Part shown: positions 18,723 through 28,442 of the stretch, piece after piece
Layout of the letters: each line of letters starts with the position of its first letter
Position numbering within the stretch: position 1 is the stretch's first letter
Origin: PFL42 sp963789825
GTDB taxonomy: Bacteria > Chloroflexota > Anaerolineae > Anaerolineales > E44-bin32
NCBI GenBank assembly: GCA_963789825.1
Contig: CAWBME010000010.1
Location: forward strand, 136,746-200,745
Direction of reading: 5' to 3'
Length of the DNA stretch: 64,000 nucleotides
Program-made: the position numbers and the translations under genes
The notes under the pieces: generated by a model
Database searches by the model: none
Told to the model about the DNA's origin: nothing
The model's input: only the letters and a program-made list of their open reading frames with translations

Positions 18723-19853
18723 ATGAGCACCAGCCGCCGCCAGCGGCTCGTCTGGCTGCCCCCCATTCTGCTTGTGCTGGCAGTCCTGGGATGCACGGTT
18801 CCCGGCGGCCTGTCCTCTTCGGCGGCCATCGGCACGCAGGCCGCCCTGACGCTGGAGGCGGAGTGGGCAGCCCGGGTGCCGGTCTCACCCTCGCCTACGC
18901 TTCCTGCAGCAACGTCCACTCCCGCCCCTGCCGCCAGCGATACCCCGGCCCCAACGCTGCCAGCGCAGGCGACGGATAGCGCCGGGTGCACCGACCAGGC
19001 AGCCTTTGTCGCCGACCTGACCATCCCCGATAACACGAACCTCCCGGCCGGAGGGGCTTTCACCAAGTCCTGGCGCCTCAAGAACACCGGCACCTGCACC
19101 TGGACCCCCGCCTACAACCTGGTGTTCATCGACGGCGACAACTTTGGCGCCACGCAATCGCAGTCCATCCCGGGAAACGTCGCCCCCGATGAAGAGGTCG
19201 ACCTCTCGATCGAGCTCCGAGCCCCCGTCACGCCGGGCGTGCACCGCGGCAACTGGAAACTGCGCAGCAGCAGTGGGACGGTCTTCGGCATTGACGGCAG
19301 CGGATCCTTCTACGTGCAGATCGTAGTCGGCGCCACACTCACCCCGGGCACGAGTGGACGCACCGTGTACGAACTAGCGGCGAACTACTGCGAGGCCGAG
19401 TGGCGCAGTGGCGCTGGCGTGCTCCCATGCCCTGGCACCGAGGGGGATCCGAACGGATACGTGCTGCGCGTGGAGGACCCGCGCTTCGAGAACGGGATTA
19501 TCGAGGATGAGCCTTCCCTGCTCACCCGACCACAAATAGCTACCGACGGCGTGATCTCGGGGAGATATCCGCCGCTGCAGGTGCTCAGCGGCTATCGCCT
19601 TAAGACGCACATCGGCTGCCGCTACGATTCCACCGAGTGCAACGTGATCTACCAGCTCAACTATCGCATCGACGGCGGAACGCTGCAGAATCTCGGACAA
19701 TGGTCGCAGCGCTACGATGGAGAGTGGCAGAAGATCGACATCGACCTCTCGAGCTTGAGCGGCAGGTCGGTGGAGTTCGTTCTGGCGGTCGCCGCCAATG
19801 GCGCCTCTTCCGCAGACGATGCCTTGTGGTTGAACCCCAAGATCACCCAGTGA
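18723..19853 (+). CDS. Lipoprotein with NBR1-like Ig domain
   Basis: The signal peptide has lipobox LAVLGC, followed by a Thr/Pro/Ala-rich linker. A domain resembling the Ig-like domain of NBR1 then covers about residues 90-205 (PDNTNLPAGGAFTKSWRLKN, TCTW, VTPGVHRGNWKLRSSSG, FGIDGSGSFYV). This domain is common in Anaerolineae surface proteins. The C-terminal 170 residues are unrecognised and rich in short beta-like segments. Start ATG 18723 follows AAGGAG by 5 nt. The next gene carries the same domain, so the two look like diverged paralogues acting at the cell surface, role unknown. Confidence 0.75.
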   Translation: MSTSRRQRLVWLPPILLVLAVLGCTVPGGLSSSAAIGTQAALTLEAEWAARVPVSPSPTLPAATSTPAPAASDTPAPTLPAQATDSAGCTDQAAFVADLTIPDNTNLPAGGAFTKSWRLKNTGTCTWTPAYNLVFIDGDNFGATQSQSIPGNVAPDEEVDLSIELRAPVTPGVHRGNWKLRSSSGTVFGIDGSGSFYVQIVVGATLTPGTSGRTVYELAANYCEAEWRSGAGVLPCPGTEGDPNGYVLRVEDPRFENGIIEDEPSLLTRPQIATDGVISGRYPPLQVLSGYRLKTHIGCRYDSTECNVIYQLNYRIDGGTLQNLGQWSQRYDGEWQKIDIDLSSLSGRSVEFVLAVAANGASSADDALWLNPKITQ

Positions 19854-19950
19854 ACTCCGGTCACGGTCAGGCGCTCCTCTCGGGAGGAATCCTCTGAGCC
19901 CTTCACCCTGCCGGCATAAGTGGCCCCCAAGGGAGGCGTCCGCGGCGGTC

Positions 19951-20913
19951 GTGCGCCGATTGGCACCGGCAGGTTGGGCGCTGATGGCCTGGGCGCTCTT
20001 GGCCTGCAGCGCTGCTCCGGTCGCCAGCGCTCCGACCGAGCCAGCCGAAGCCGCCACCTCCCTGGGAGCCGGCCTGGCCTCACCGGGAGGCGATGCCGGA
20101 CCCGCCACCTCCGAGGCCATCAACCGCGCCAGCCCGACCGCCCCGGATTGCGTGCTGCGGGCAACCTTCCTCCAGGACCTGGCCATCGCCGACAATACCG
20201 CACTGCCTCCATCGGAACCATTCACCAAGTCCTGGCGCTTGCGCAATGACGGGAGCTGCGTCTGGGACGAGACCTACGGCCTGAGCTTCCTTGGCGGCGA
20301 TCGCATGGACGCCGCATACACCGTTCCCCTGCTTCGCACCGTCTTGCCGGGAGGAACCGTTGATCTGGCGGTCGACATGATCGCCCCCGCACAGCCAGGG
20401 AGCTATCAGAGCTTCTGGAAGCTGCAGGACGCGCAGGGCAACCTGTTCGGCGTCGGCGGCGAGGGCGGCCTTTCCGTCTGGGTGAAGATCGTTGTCCGCC
20501 CGGAGCTCACCGGCACGGCCGATTCCTCACCCGCTCGCGAGGCGGCCGAAGGCGAGACGGTCGTTCCGGTTGTGCTGATTTCCGGCAGCGCCGCTCTTCC
20601 GCCAGGGATCGCGTTCGACCTCGACCGCGGGCAGGCGCAGAACGATGCCGGCGCGGACATCCTGTGGCAAGGCGGACTTGTCAGCCAGGGGACCGCCCAG
20701 ATCAGCCGGCCGCTGCCTCCAAAGGAGGTGGCCGCCCCGCCCGAATGCGGGCAGGAGAGTCTGCCGAGCGCCCCAATCAAGCCGGAGGACTTGCCTCCTG
20801 GCACCACAGTCTGCTACCGGACCGATCAGAGTCGAACGGGTTCCCTCACCATCGTGGAGGCAGACGAGGCCTTGCAGTTCGAGTACACCACCTGGCAGGC
20901 AAGTGCGCAGTGA
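19951..20913 (+). CDS. Lipoprotein with NBR1-like Ig domain (second copy)
   Basis: A GTG start gives a signal peptide ending ALLACS (lipobox). After a linker the NBR1-like Ig domain (DNTALPPSEPFTKSWRLRND, CVW, AQPGSYQSFWKLQDAQGNLFG) covers about residues 72-180 and aligns by eye with the upstream neighbour. The remaining C-terminal half is Pro-rich with several cysteines and is unlike the neighbour. Tandem duplication followed by tail divergence is likely. No enzymatic motif is seen. Confidence 0.7.
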   Translation: MRRLAPAGWALMAWALLACSAAPVASAPTEPAEAATSLGAGLASPGGDAGPATSEAINRASPTAPDCVLRATFLQDLAIADNTALPPSEPFTKSWRLRNDGSCVWDETYGLSFLGGDRMDAAYTVPLLRTVLPGGTVDLAVDMIAPAQPGSYQSFWKLQDAQGNLFGVGGEGGLSVWVKIVVRPELTGTADSSPAREAAEGETVVPVVLISGSAALPPGIAFDLDRGQAQNDAGADILWQGGLVSQGTAQISRPLPPKEVAAPPECGQESLPSAPIKPEDLPPGTTVCYRTDQSRTGSLTIVEADEALQFEYTTWQASAQ

Positions 20914-20991
20914 CCTCGCCCCCCGGGACCTTCCCCGCGAGACGTGCCTGGCTGCACCCGGCACTTCACGCCGCATGAGAGAGGCCGCACC

Positions 20992-23787
20992 ATGGGAAAA
21001 CGTTCTCGGCTGTATCTGATCGACGGCCACGCGCTGGCCTATCGAACCTACTACGCGCTGACCCGCGCCAGCGACGGCTCACGCTGGATGACCAAGACCG
21101 GCGAACCCACTGCCGGCACCTACGGCTTCGTTTCCGTCCTGCTGCGGGTGATCGAGCAGGATGCACCCGACTACCTCGCCGTCTCGTTCGACACCGGACG
21201 GACCTTCCGCGACGATCTGTACCAGGACTACAAGGCAACCCGCGAGAAGATGCCGGATGACCTGCAACTCCAGATCGAGCGCATCCGCCAGCTCGTCCAG
21301 GCCTTCCGCATCCCTGTGCTCGAGGCGGAGGGCTTCGAGGCCGATGATGTGCTCGGCACCGTCGCCCGCCAGGCGGAGGCCGAGGGCGTGGACGTCGTGA
21401 TCCTCACCGGCGACCGCGACTTGCTGCAGCTGGCGACGCCGCGCGTCCATGTGCTGCTTGCCGGGCAGAAGCTCTCCGAGGCCGTCGAGTTTGGCCCGCA
21501 GGAAGTGGCAGCCAAGTACGGTCTCGCGCCGGCGCAGCTGGTCGACCTCAAGGCCCTGATCGGCGACACCAGCGACAACATCCCAGGCGTGCGCGGCATC
21601 GGCGAGAAGACCGCCGTGGCGCTGCTGCAGGAACACCACTCGCTCGACGCCATCTACGACCACCTGGAAGAGATCACCCCGCGCTTTCGCACCAAGCTTG
21701 AGGAGGGACGGGAGAGCGCCTACCTCAGCCGCGAGCTGGGCAAGATCGTCACCGATGTGCCGATCGAATTCGACCTGGAGGCCTGCCGCCTGCAAGGCTA
21801 CGATCAGGAGGCGGTGGCGGAGCACTTTCGCCAGTTGGAGTTCCGCTCCCTGCTGACGCGGCTTCAAGCGAGCCCCATGGCACAGCCCGAAAGCATCGGC
21901 AAGCAGCAGCTCCTTCTGTTCGTCTCCTCCGCTCCGCCCGCGACACAGACTGGCACGGCCGCCTGGGTCGTCAACACGGCCGAGGACCTGGCGCGGCTCA
22001 CCCGGCAGCTGGAGGGGGCACGCGTGCTGTCCGTCGACACCGAGACCACCTCCACCGATCCGATGTCGGCGGCGTTGGTGGGCATCTCGCTGGCAACCGA
22101 GGCTGGCGCCGGGATCTACCTCCCGGTCGGCCACGCGCCGGCCTCGGCCGGGGCGGCTCAGCTCGAGCTGGCGCAGGTGGCCGAGGCGCTGCGGCCGGCG
22201 CTGATGGCGCCAACCCTGCCGAAGGTCGGACACAACCTTAAGTACGACATGCTGGTGCTTGGCCGGCATGGCCTGCCCCTTTCGCCCTTGTCCTTCGACA
22301 CCATGCTGGCCGAATGGTTGTGCGACCCTGCCTCGCGCAACCTGGGTCTGAAGAGCCTGGCCTGGGTGCGGCTCGGCCGGGAGATGACCGAGATCGAGAG
22401 CTTGATCGGAAGCGGCAAGAACCAGCGCTCGATGAGCGAAGTGCCCATCGATCAGGTCGCCCCTTACGCCGCTGCCGACGCCGAGGTCTGTCTGGCATTG
22501 CAGCCGCTGCTCCAGGCCGAGCTGGAGGAGAAGGGTCAGGGGGAGCTCTTCCGTCAGATGGAGATGCCGCTGGTCAGCGTGCTGGCGGATATGGAGCGAG
22601 CGGGGATTCGTCTGGACGTTGGCTTCCTCGGCACGCTGTCGCAGCAGCTGGCCATCCGCCTGGCCGAACTGGAGGCCGAGGTGTATGGCCAGGTCGGGCA
22701 CGAATTCAACCTCAACTCGACCCAGCAGCTCTCCCAGGTGCTGTTTGTCGAACTCGGCCTCGCACCACCGGACAGGACGCGCAAGACGGCCGCCGGGCGC
22801 TACTCGACGGCCGCCTCCGTGCTCGACGAACTGCGCCACAAGCATCAGGTGGTCGACCTGATCCTCGAGCACCGTGAGATTGCCAAGCTCAAGTCCACCT
22901 ACACGGATTCGCTGCCGGCGCGCGTGCTACCTGCCACCGGGCGGGTGCACACCTCGTACAGCCAGACCGGCTCGGTCACCGGACGGTTGGCCTCGTCCGA
23001 CCCCAATCTGCAGAACATTCCCATCCGCACCGAGCTCGGACGGCAGATCCGCAATGCCTTCATCGCCGAGGACGGCAAGCTTCTGCTGAGCGTCGACTAC
23101 TCGCAGATCGAGTTGCGTATCGTGGCGCACATGGCGCGCGACCAAGCAATGATCCAGGCCTTCCTGGAGGACCAGGACATCCACGCTGCGACCGCGGCCG
23201 CTGTGTTCGGCGGTGATCCGGCCAGCATCACCCCGGAGCTGCGGCGTCACGCCAAGGCGGTCAACTTCGGGCTGATCTATGGCATGAGCGCCTACGGCCT
23301 GGCGCGCTCGACGGACATGACGCTGGGCGAAGCGGAGAACTTCGTCAAGGTGTACTTCCAGCGCTTTCCGGGCGTGCGCGCCTACCTCGACCACACCCGG
23401 CGGCTGGCGGCAGAACGCGGCTACGTCGAGACCCTGTTCGGCCGTCGGCGCTACTTCCCCCAACTGGCGCCGACTGCCAGCGGCATCCCCGAGGTCAATC
23501 GCGCCCGCGCCGAGCGGGAGGCGATCAATGCCCCGATCCAGGGCACGGCGGCCGACGTGATCAAGATCGCCATGATCCGCCTGCCGCCGGCGCTGTCCGA
23601 ATCCGGCTTGCAGGCCCGCATGCTGCTGCAGGTGCACGACGAGCTCGTGCTTGAGGTCCCACACCACGAGGTCGGGCCGACGGTCGCCCTGGTCAAATCG
23701 GTGATGGAGTCGGCCGCCAGCCTGCAGGTCCCGCTGAAGACCGACGCCAAGGTCGGACGCAGCTGGACGGACATGCAGCCTGTCTGA
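20992..23787 (+). CDS. polA: DNA polymerase I
   Basis: Repair and Okazaki-maturation polymerase, 931 aa. The 5'-nuclease domain (1-300) has YLIDGHALAYR, FEADDVLGT and GDTSDNIPGVRGIGEKTA. The 3'-5' exonuclease domain keeps the DxE motif (LSVDTET) and a later Asp (YAAADAEV), so proofreading is probably active. Polymerase motif A is SVDYSQIELRI, the O-helix AKAVNFGLIYGMSAYG and motif C LLQVHDELVLE. The start was set at ATG 20992 because MGKRSRLYLIDGHA matches the family N-terminus and GAGAGG lies upstream. No frameshift. Confidence 0.97.
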   Translation: MGKRSRLYLIDGHALAYRTYYALTRASDGSRWMTKTGEPTAGTYGFVSVLLRVIEQDAPDYLAVSFDTGRTFRDDLYQDYKATREKMPDDLQLQIERIRQLVQAFRIPVLEAEGFEADDVLGTVARQAEAEGVDVVILTGDRDLLQLATPRVHVLLAGQKLSEAVEFGPQEVAAKYGLAPAQLVDLKALIGDTSDNIPGVRGIGEKTAVALLQEHHSLDAIYDHLEEITPRFRTKLEEGRESAYLSRELGKIVTDVPIEFDLEACRLQGYDQEAVAEHFRQLEFRSLLTRLQASPMAQPESIGKQQLLLFVSSAPPATQTGTAAWVVNTAEDLARLTRQLEGARVLSVDTETTSTDPMSAALVGISLATEAGAGIYLPVGHAPASAGAAQLELAQVAEALRPALMAPTLPKVGHNLKYDMLVLGRHGLPLSPLSFDTMLAEWLCDPASRNLGLKSLAWVRLGREMTEIESLIGSGKNQRSMSEVPIDQVAPYAAADAEVCLALQPLLQAELEEKGQGELFRQMEMPLVSVLADMERAGIRLDVGFLGTLSQQLAIRLAELEAEVYGQVGHEFNLNSTQQLSQVLFVELGLAPPDRTRKTAAGRYSTAASVLDELRHKHQVVDLILEHREIAKLKSTYTDSLPARVLPATGRVHTSYSQTGSVTGRLASSDPNLQNIPIRTELGRQIRNAFIAEDGKLLLSVDYSQIELRIVAHMARDQAMIQAFLEDQDIHAATAAAVFGGDPASITPELRRHAKAVNFGLIYGMSAYGLARSTDMTLGEAENFVKVYFQRFPGVRAYLDHTRRLAAERGYVETLFGRRRYFPQLAPTASGIPEVNRARAEREAINAPIQGTAADVIKIAMIRLPPALSESGLQARMLLQVHDELVLEVPHHEVGPTVALVKSVMESAASLQVPLKTDAKVGRSWTDMQPV

Positions 23788-23853
23788 GAGCACCGCTGGC
23801 CTGCAGTCAACCCCGGGCCTCAGCTCCGGCCGCCGAGCGCCGCCGGAAAGGCG

Positions 23854-23881
23854 CCTGCCGCAACCCGGGCGCCTCGGCAGG
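23854..23881 (+). terminator. Weak hairpin after polA
   Basis: CCTGCCG pairs with CGGCAGG across a 14-nt loop, 66 nt after the polA stop. There is no T-run. Confidence 0.3.
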
Positions 23882-23915
23882 ACCAGCGGCGCATCCCGGG
23901 TCGGCAAGTCTCCTG

Positions 23916-23924
23916 TGCTATACT
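23916..23924 (+). promoter_or_regulatory. Extended -10 promoter of the TPR gene
   Basis: TGC-TATACT, a near-consensus extended -10 element, lies 35 nt before the ATG at 23960. No -35 box is evident, as is usual for extended -10 promoters. Confidence 0.55.
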
Positions 23925-23959
23925 CGCCTTGCCATCCCCGCTGCCGCGCGAGTCCATCT

Positions 23960-26285
23960 ATGACCGGACGTCAGGACCTCTTCGAAGAATCGATGCGCCT
24001 GGGGCACTCGGCGGCCTGGGATCTCGACTGGGATCAGGCAACCGGATACTATCAGAAAGCTCTGGCCGAATTCCCGGAAAATCCGGACGCCCTCAATGCC
24101 CTGGGCCTGGCGCTGCTCGAGACCAACAAGCACCGCGAGGCACTGGGGGTGTACTTCCGGGCCGCCAAGGCCGCCCCCGAGGATCCGGTACCCCGCGAGA
24201 AGTGCGCCGAGATCTTCGAAACGCTCGGACAAGCCAAGGATGCCCTCGAGTTCGCGGGAGGCCGTGGCCGAACTGTACAGCCGCCGGCGCGACGTCGAGA
24301 AGGCCGTGGCCAACTGGGGTCACATGGCGCGCCTGGCCCCCGACAACCTGGCCGTGCGCTCACGCCTGGCGCTGACCTATGAACGCCTCGGCCGCCGGCG
24401 TCAGGCCGTCGAAGAATACATCGCCATCTCCAGCATCCTGCAGAAGGCCGGCAAGACCGAGCGCGCCACCGAGGCTGCCCAGCGGGCGCTGGGATTGATC
24501 CCGGCTGACCCCGAGGCCGGCAACGCGCTGCGCATGCTGCGCGAGGGCCGTCCGCTCCCGCCGCCCGGCCCGCCGCGACCCGCCACGAGTCCCCTGCGTC
24601 CGGCGGAAGTGAAGGGATTCCTGGAGAAGGACACCCAGTCGCAGGTCGAAGCCGAACGCAGCCTGGACGACCCGGAGACCGCCGCACAGCGCCAGGCGCT
24701 GAGCTACCTGGCCGGCGCCCTGTTCGATGAGCCCAAGGAAGCGCCGGCTGCCGCCAGCAAGGGCGCCCTGAAGAAGGGCAAGGCCGAGCCTTCGGACCGC
24801 AAGGCCCTCGGCCGTCCGCAGATGTATCGCAGCCTGAGCGCCGCCATCGACCTGCAGTCGCACGGCAGCGGGTCGCAGGCCGCCAAGGAATACGAGCGAG
24901 CGATCGAGGCCGGCCTTGACCATCCTACCGTGCATTACAACCTGGGCCTGCTGTACAAAGACCAGGGCGAGCCGGAGAAGGCGCGCAAGCACCTGATGGC
25001 GGCCCTGGGCCATCCCGACCTGGACATGGGCGCCAACCTCTCGCTGGGCCGCATCGCCCGCACGGAAGGCGACCAGGCCGAGGCGGCGCGCTTCCTCTTG
25101 CAGGCGCTGCGCCGGGCCGACAGCCTGTCGGTGGCCGAGGGGCAGTCCCCGCAGCTCGAAGAAATGTACGACGCCATGCAGGCCTCGCTCAACGCCGACG
25201 ACCCGGAGGGCCTGCGCAAGATCGTCGAGAACACATTGGCCTTTCTCACCGGGCCCGGGTGGCTGTCCAATGTGCGCCGGGCGCGGGCAACGGTCGACGG
25301 GGACACCGACGTCGGCAAGGTCAAGACGATTGCCGACTGGCTGGTGACCGGCGGAACCGAACAGGTCGTGCGCGCCCTGGATCGGATCGAGCAACTGATG
25401 GCCGAAGGTCACTACCTGTCGGCGATGGAAGAAGCCTTCCTGGCACTGCACTTTGCCCCCAACTACCTCTCGCTTCACAGCCGCATGGCGGACATTCTGA
25501 TGACCACCAACCGCACCGAGGCCGCGGTGGAGAAGTTACAGGTGATCGCCGCCACGCACCGCGTGCGCGGCGAGAACCGCCAGGCAGCGGATGTATACGC
25601 CAAGATCCTGGAGTACTCCCCCGTCGATATCTCGCTGCGCACCCATCTGATCGACCTGCTGGCCCAGCAGGATCGCGTCGATGAAGCCGTCGATCAGTAC
25701 CTGCAACTGGTCGACCTGTACCGCCAGATGGCCGAGCTCGATCAAGCCCGGGCCACGCTGGAGCAGGCGCTCAGCCTCACCCAGCGCGGCACGGTCAGCC
25801 GCCAGAAGCAGCTCAACATCCTCCACCGCATGGCCGACATCGATCTGTCGCGCCTGGACTCGCGCGGGGCACTGCGCGTCTACGCCCAGGTTCGCAAGCT
25901 CGATCCCAACGACGAGAAGGCCCGGCGCGAAAGCGTCGACCTCAACCTGCGCCTGGGGCAGGAGGAACAAGCGGCCAAGGAACTTGACGGTTACCTCGAG
26001 TTCCTGGTGCAGAACGGGCGCGGCACCGAGGCCCTGGCGCTGCTCGAGGAGATGGCCCGCGAGCACCCAGGCAAGCAGGCGCTGCACGCCCGCCTGGCCG
26101 AGGCCTATCGCGCGGCCGGCCGCTCGGCCGACGCCCTCGCCCAGTACGACGCCCTGGGCGAGATCCAGCTCGATGCCGGCTCGGTGCGCGAGGCGGCACG
26201 CACCATTCAGATCATCATCTCGCTCAACCCGCCAGACGTCGAGGGCTACAAGGAACTGCTGCGGAACCTGGAAGCCGGCCAGTAG
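23960..26285 (+). CDS. Large tetratricopeptide-repeat protein (frameshift)
   Basis: A helical-repeat protein of about 775 aa. TPR-like units are visible at the N-terminus (ATGYYQKALAEFPENPDAL), then YERLGRRRQAVEEYIAI, VHYNLGLLYKDQGEPEKAR and several more to the C-terminus, with a charged low-complexity linker at about residues 190-280. Two frames meet near 24256: the first ends KDALEF and the second continues REAVAELYSRRRDVEKA after removal of one G. Such proteins scaffold complexes and no enzymatic domain is present. It is followed 30 nt later by cdaA and may share its transcript. Confidence 0.8.
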
Positions 26286-26315
26286 CCTTCGCCCGTCCGG
26301 CGCGAGGATTTCGCC

Positions 26316-27191
26316 TTGGATGGACTGATCAGCGAGCTGACCTTCCTCCTGCAACGGCTCGACTGGGCAGCCGCCCTCGACATCATCCTGGTCACCGCCA
26401 TCGTATTCACCCTGCTTCGGCTGGCGCGCGGGACCCAGGCGGTCATGCTGCTGCGCGGGCTGATCTTGCTGGTGGCGATGCTCGCCCTGCTGACTACCCT
26501 GCTGCCGCTGGCGGCCTTCTCCTGGCTGCTGCGCGCTGCCCTGCCGGCGCTGATCGTCGCCATCCCGGTCATCTTCGCCCCGGAGCTCCGTCGCGCCCTG
26601 GAACGCCTGGGGCGCGCCAGCGCCGTGATCGGACAGCAGGCCGAACCCTCCCACATCGAGCGCACCGTCGAGGCGATCGCCAACGCCAGTCAACGTCTTT
26701 CGGACACACGGCAGGGCGCCCTGATTGTGATCGAACGCGAGACGCCCCTCGACGAGTACAGGGAGACTGGCGTGCTGCTGGACTCCGTGCTCACGCCGGA
26801 GCTGCTGCTGCAGATCTTCTACGTCAACACCCCGCTGCATGACGGGGCGGTCATCCTGCGCAAGGAGCGCGTGCTGGCTGCCGGCTGCGTGTTGCCGCTC
26901 TCGGCGAGCGGCACCCTCTCGCGCTCGCCGGAACGCCACATGGGGCTGCGTCACCGAGCCGCCCTGGGCATCAGCGAAGTGAGCGATGCCGTCGCGGTGG
27001 TCGTGTCCGAGGAGACCGGCAGCATCTCGGTGGCGCACAACGGGCGCATGATCCGCCGATTGGACATCAACCGGCTGCGCAATATCCTGCTCGCCTTCCA
27101 CCGGCCGCGGCGCCGCACTTGGGTTCCCGACTGGCTGGATCGGCTGGGGGAGCGCGCTCGGCAGGGCCGGCTGGCCCGCCCCAAGGAGTGA
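26316..27191 (+). CDS. cdaA: Diadenylate cyclase CdaA
   Basis: Membrane-bound cyclase that makes c-di-AMP from two ATP. Three hydrophobic helices lie at about residues 18-90, followed by the DAC domain with the catalytic DGA motif (residues 176-178, in LHDGAVI) and RHRAALG (212-218). Length 291 aa is typical. The start is TTG 26316, with GAGGA about 8 nt upstream, since the nearby ATG is out of frame. It is directly followed by cdaR, its usual regulator, in a classic cdaA-cdaR pair. No phosphodiesterase gene is seen nearby. Confidence 0.95.
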   Translation: MDGLISELTFLLQRLDWAAALDIILVTAIVFTLLRLARGTQAVMLLRGLILLVAMLALLTTLLPLAAFSWLLRAALPALIVAIPVIFAPELRRALERLGRASAVIGQQAEPSHIERTVEAIANASQRLSDTRQGALIVIERETPLDEYRETGVLLDSVLTPELLLQIFYVNTPLHDGAVILRKERVLAAGCVLPLSASGTLSRSPERHMGLRHRAALGISEVSDAVAVVVSEETGSISVAHNGRMIRRLDINRLRNILLAFHRPRRRTWVPDWLDRLGERARQGRLARPKE

Positions 27192-27196
27192 GGCCG

Positions 27197-28435
27197 ATGC
27201 GCCGCTTGCCGCTCGAGACGCTCGGCTCGCTGGTCCTTTCGGCCATGCTGGCACTCACCATCTGGGTGGCGGCCATCAATGACTCCGATCCGTCACTCGA
27301 GCAGTCGCTCGCCGCCCCGGTTCCCATCACCTACCAAGGCCTGGGTCAGGGACTGCAAACGCTGGGCTCCATCCCGCGCGAGGCGCGCCTCACCTTGCGG
27401 GCACCGACTTCGCTGTGGGAGGAACTGTCGGTCGACGACCTGCAACTCACCGTCGACCTGACCGGCCTGCCGGCGGGCGAACACCGCCTGCCGGTTGTCG
27501 CAACCACCACCCGCCGTCCAGTCCGCTTCGTTGAGATCCGGCCGGCAGAAGTCAACGTGACGCTGGAGGCTGCCAGCACCAAGACCGTCCCGGTTGTGGT
27601 CGAGCCGATCGGCGAGCTCGCCCTTGGCTACCGCACCCGCTTGCTCGAACCCGACCCGGCGCAGGTCACGGTGGATGGGCCGACCTCGCTGGTGGAGCAG
27701 GTGGTCGGGGCACTGGCGGCGATCGATCAGTCCGGCCGACGCGAGGACTTCGAAGAGATGGCGACGTTGATCGCCGTCGATGCCGACGGTCAGGAAGTGC
27801 CCGGCGTCCGCCTCTCCCCGGCCGAAGCCGGTATCGCTGCCCGGGTCAGCCAGCTCGGCGGCTACCGGCTGGTGGCCGTGATTCCCATCATCGAGGGCGA
27901 GCCCGATGCGGGCTATCAGATCACGGAGGTCGGCGTCACCCCGACGCTAGTCACCGTCTTCTCCGCCACGCCCGACTCCGTCGAGAGCCTTCCGGGCTAT
28001 GTCGAGACCGAACCGGTCAACCTGCAGGGGCTGACCGCTCCGGTCGAGAAGCGCGTCGGGATCTCGGTCCCACAGGATGTGATCCTGGTCGGCGACCAGA
28101 CCGTCTTGGTGCGGGTCGGTATCGCGCCGATCGAGATCACCTCGACCCTGACCCCCGCGCTGACGATCGAGGGGCTGCGGCCAGGCCTATTCGCCGCCTC
28201 CTCCCCCGAGGTCATCAGCCTGATCCTCAAGGGCCCGCTGCCGACGCTGGAGGCGATCCAGCCGGAGGATTTGCGGGTCGCGGTCGACGTCACCGGGCTC
28301 GGCCCCGGCATCCACCAGCTGACGCCGATCGTGGTCTCGCTGCCCGAGAATCTCATCGTGCAGTCGATCGTGCCGGACACGGTGGAGGTCGTGATCTCGA
28401 CCACGCCGATCCGCACGGCCACGCCCTCCCCGTGA
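27197..28435 (+). CDS. cdaR: CdaR-like YbbR-domain regulator of CdaA
   Basis: A single N-terminal membrane helix (about residues 8-30) is followed by an extracytoplasmic part built of about four YbbR repeats. Recurrent beta-rich units contain patterns such as VNVTLEAASTKTVPVVVEP, VDGPTSLV and VTGLGPGIHQLTPIVV. CdaR binds and modulates the cyclase. Start ATG 27197 lies 5 nt after the cdaA stop with GGAGTGAGG just upstream; the frame is open further upstream, but that part overlaps cdaA. Low-complexity Thr/Pro residues end the protein. Confidence 0.9.
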   Translation: MRRLPLETLGSLVLSAMLALTIWVAAINDSDPSLEQSLAAPVPITYQGLGQGLQTLGSIPREARLTLRAPTSLWEELSVDDLQLTVDLTGLPAGEHRLPVVATTTRRPVRFVEIRPAEVNVTLEAASTKTVPVVVEPIGELALGYRTRLLEPDPAQVTVDGPTSLVEQVVGALAAIDQSGRREDFEEMATLIAVDADGQEVPGVRLSPAEAGIAARVSQLGGYRLVAVIPIIEGEPDAGYQITEVGVTPTLVTVFSATPDSVESLPGYVETEPVNLQGLTAPVEKRVGISVPQDVILVGDQTVLVRVGIAPIEITSTLTPALTIEGLRPGLFAASSPEVISLILKGPLPTLEAIQPEDLRVAVDVTGLGPGIHQLTPIVVSLPENLIVQSIVPDTVEVVISTTPIRTATPSP

Positions 28436-28442
28436 CGGCCGC

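Noticed and set aside
25536..27254. 572-codon minus-strand frame across the TPR and cdaA genes
   Set aside because: Antisense shadow of strongly conserved genes, with no ribosome site or recognisable motif.
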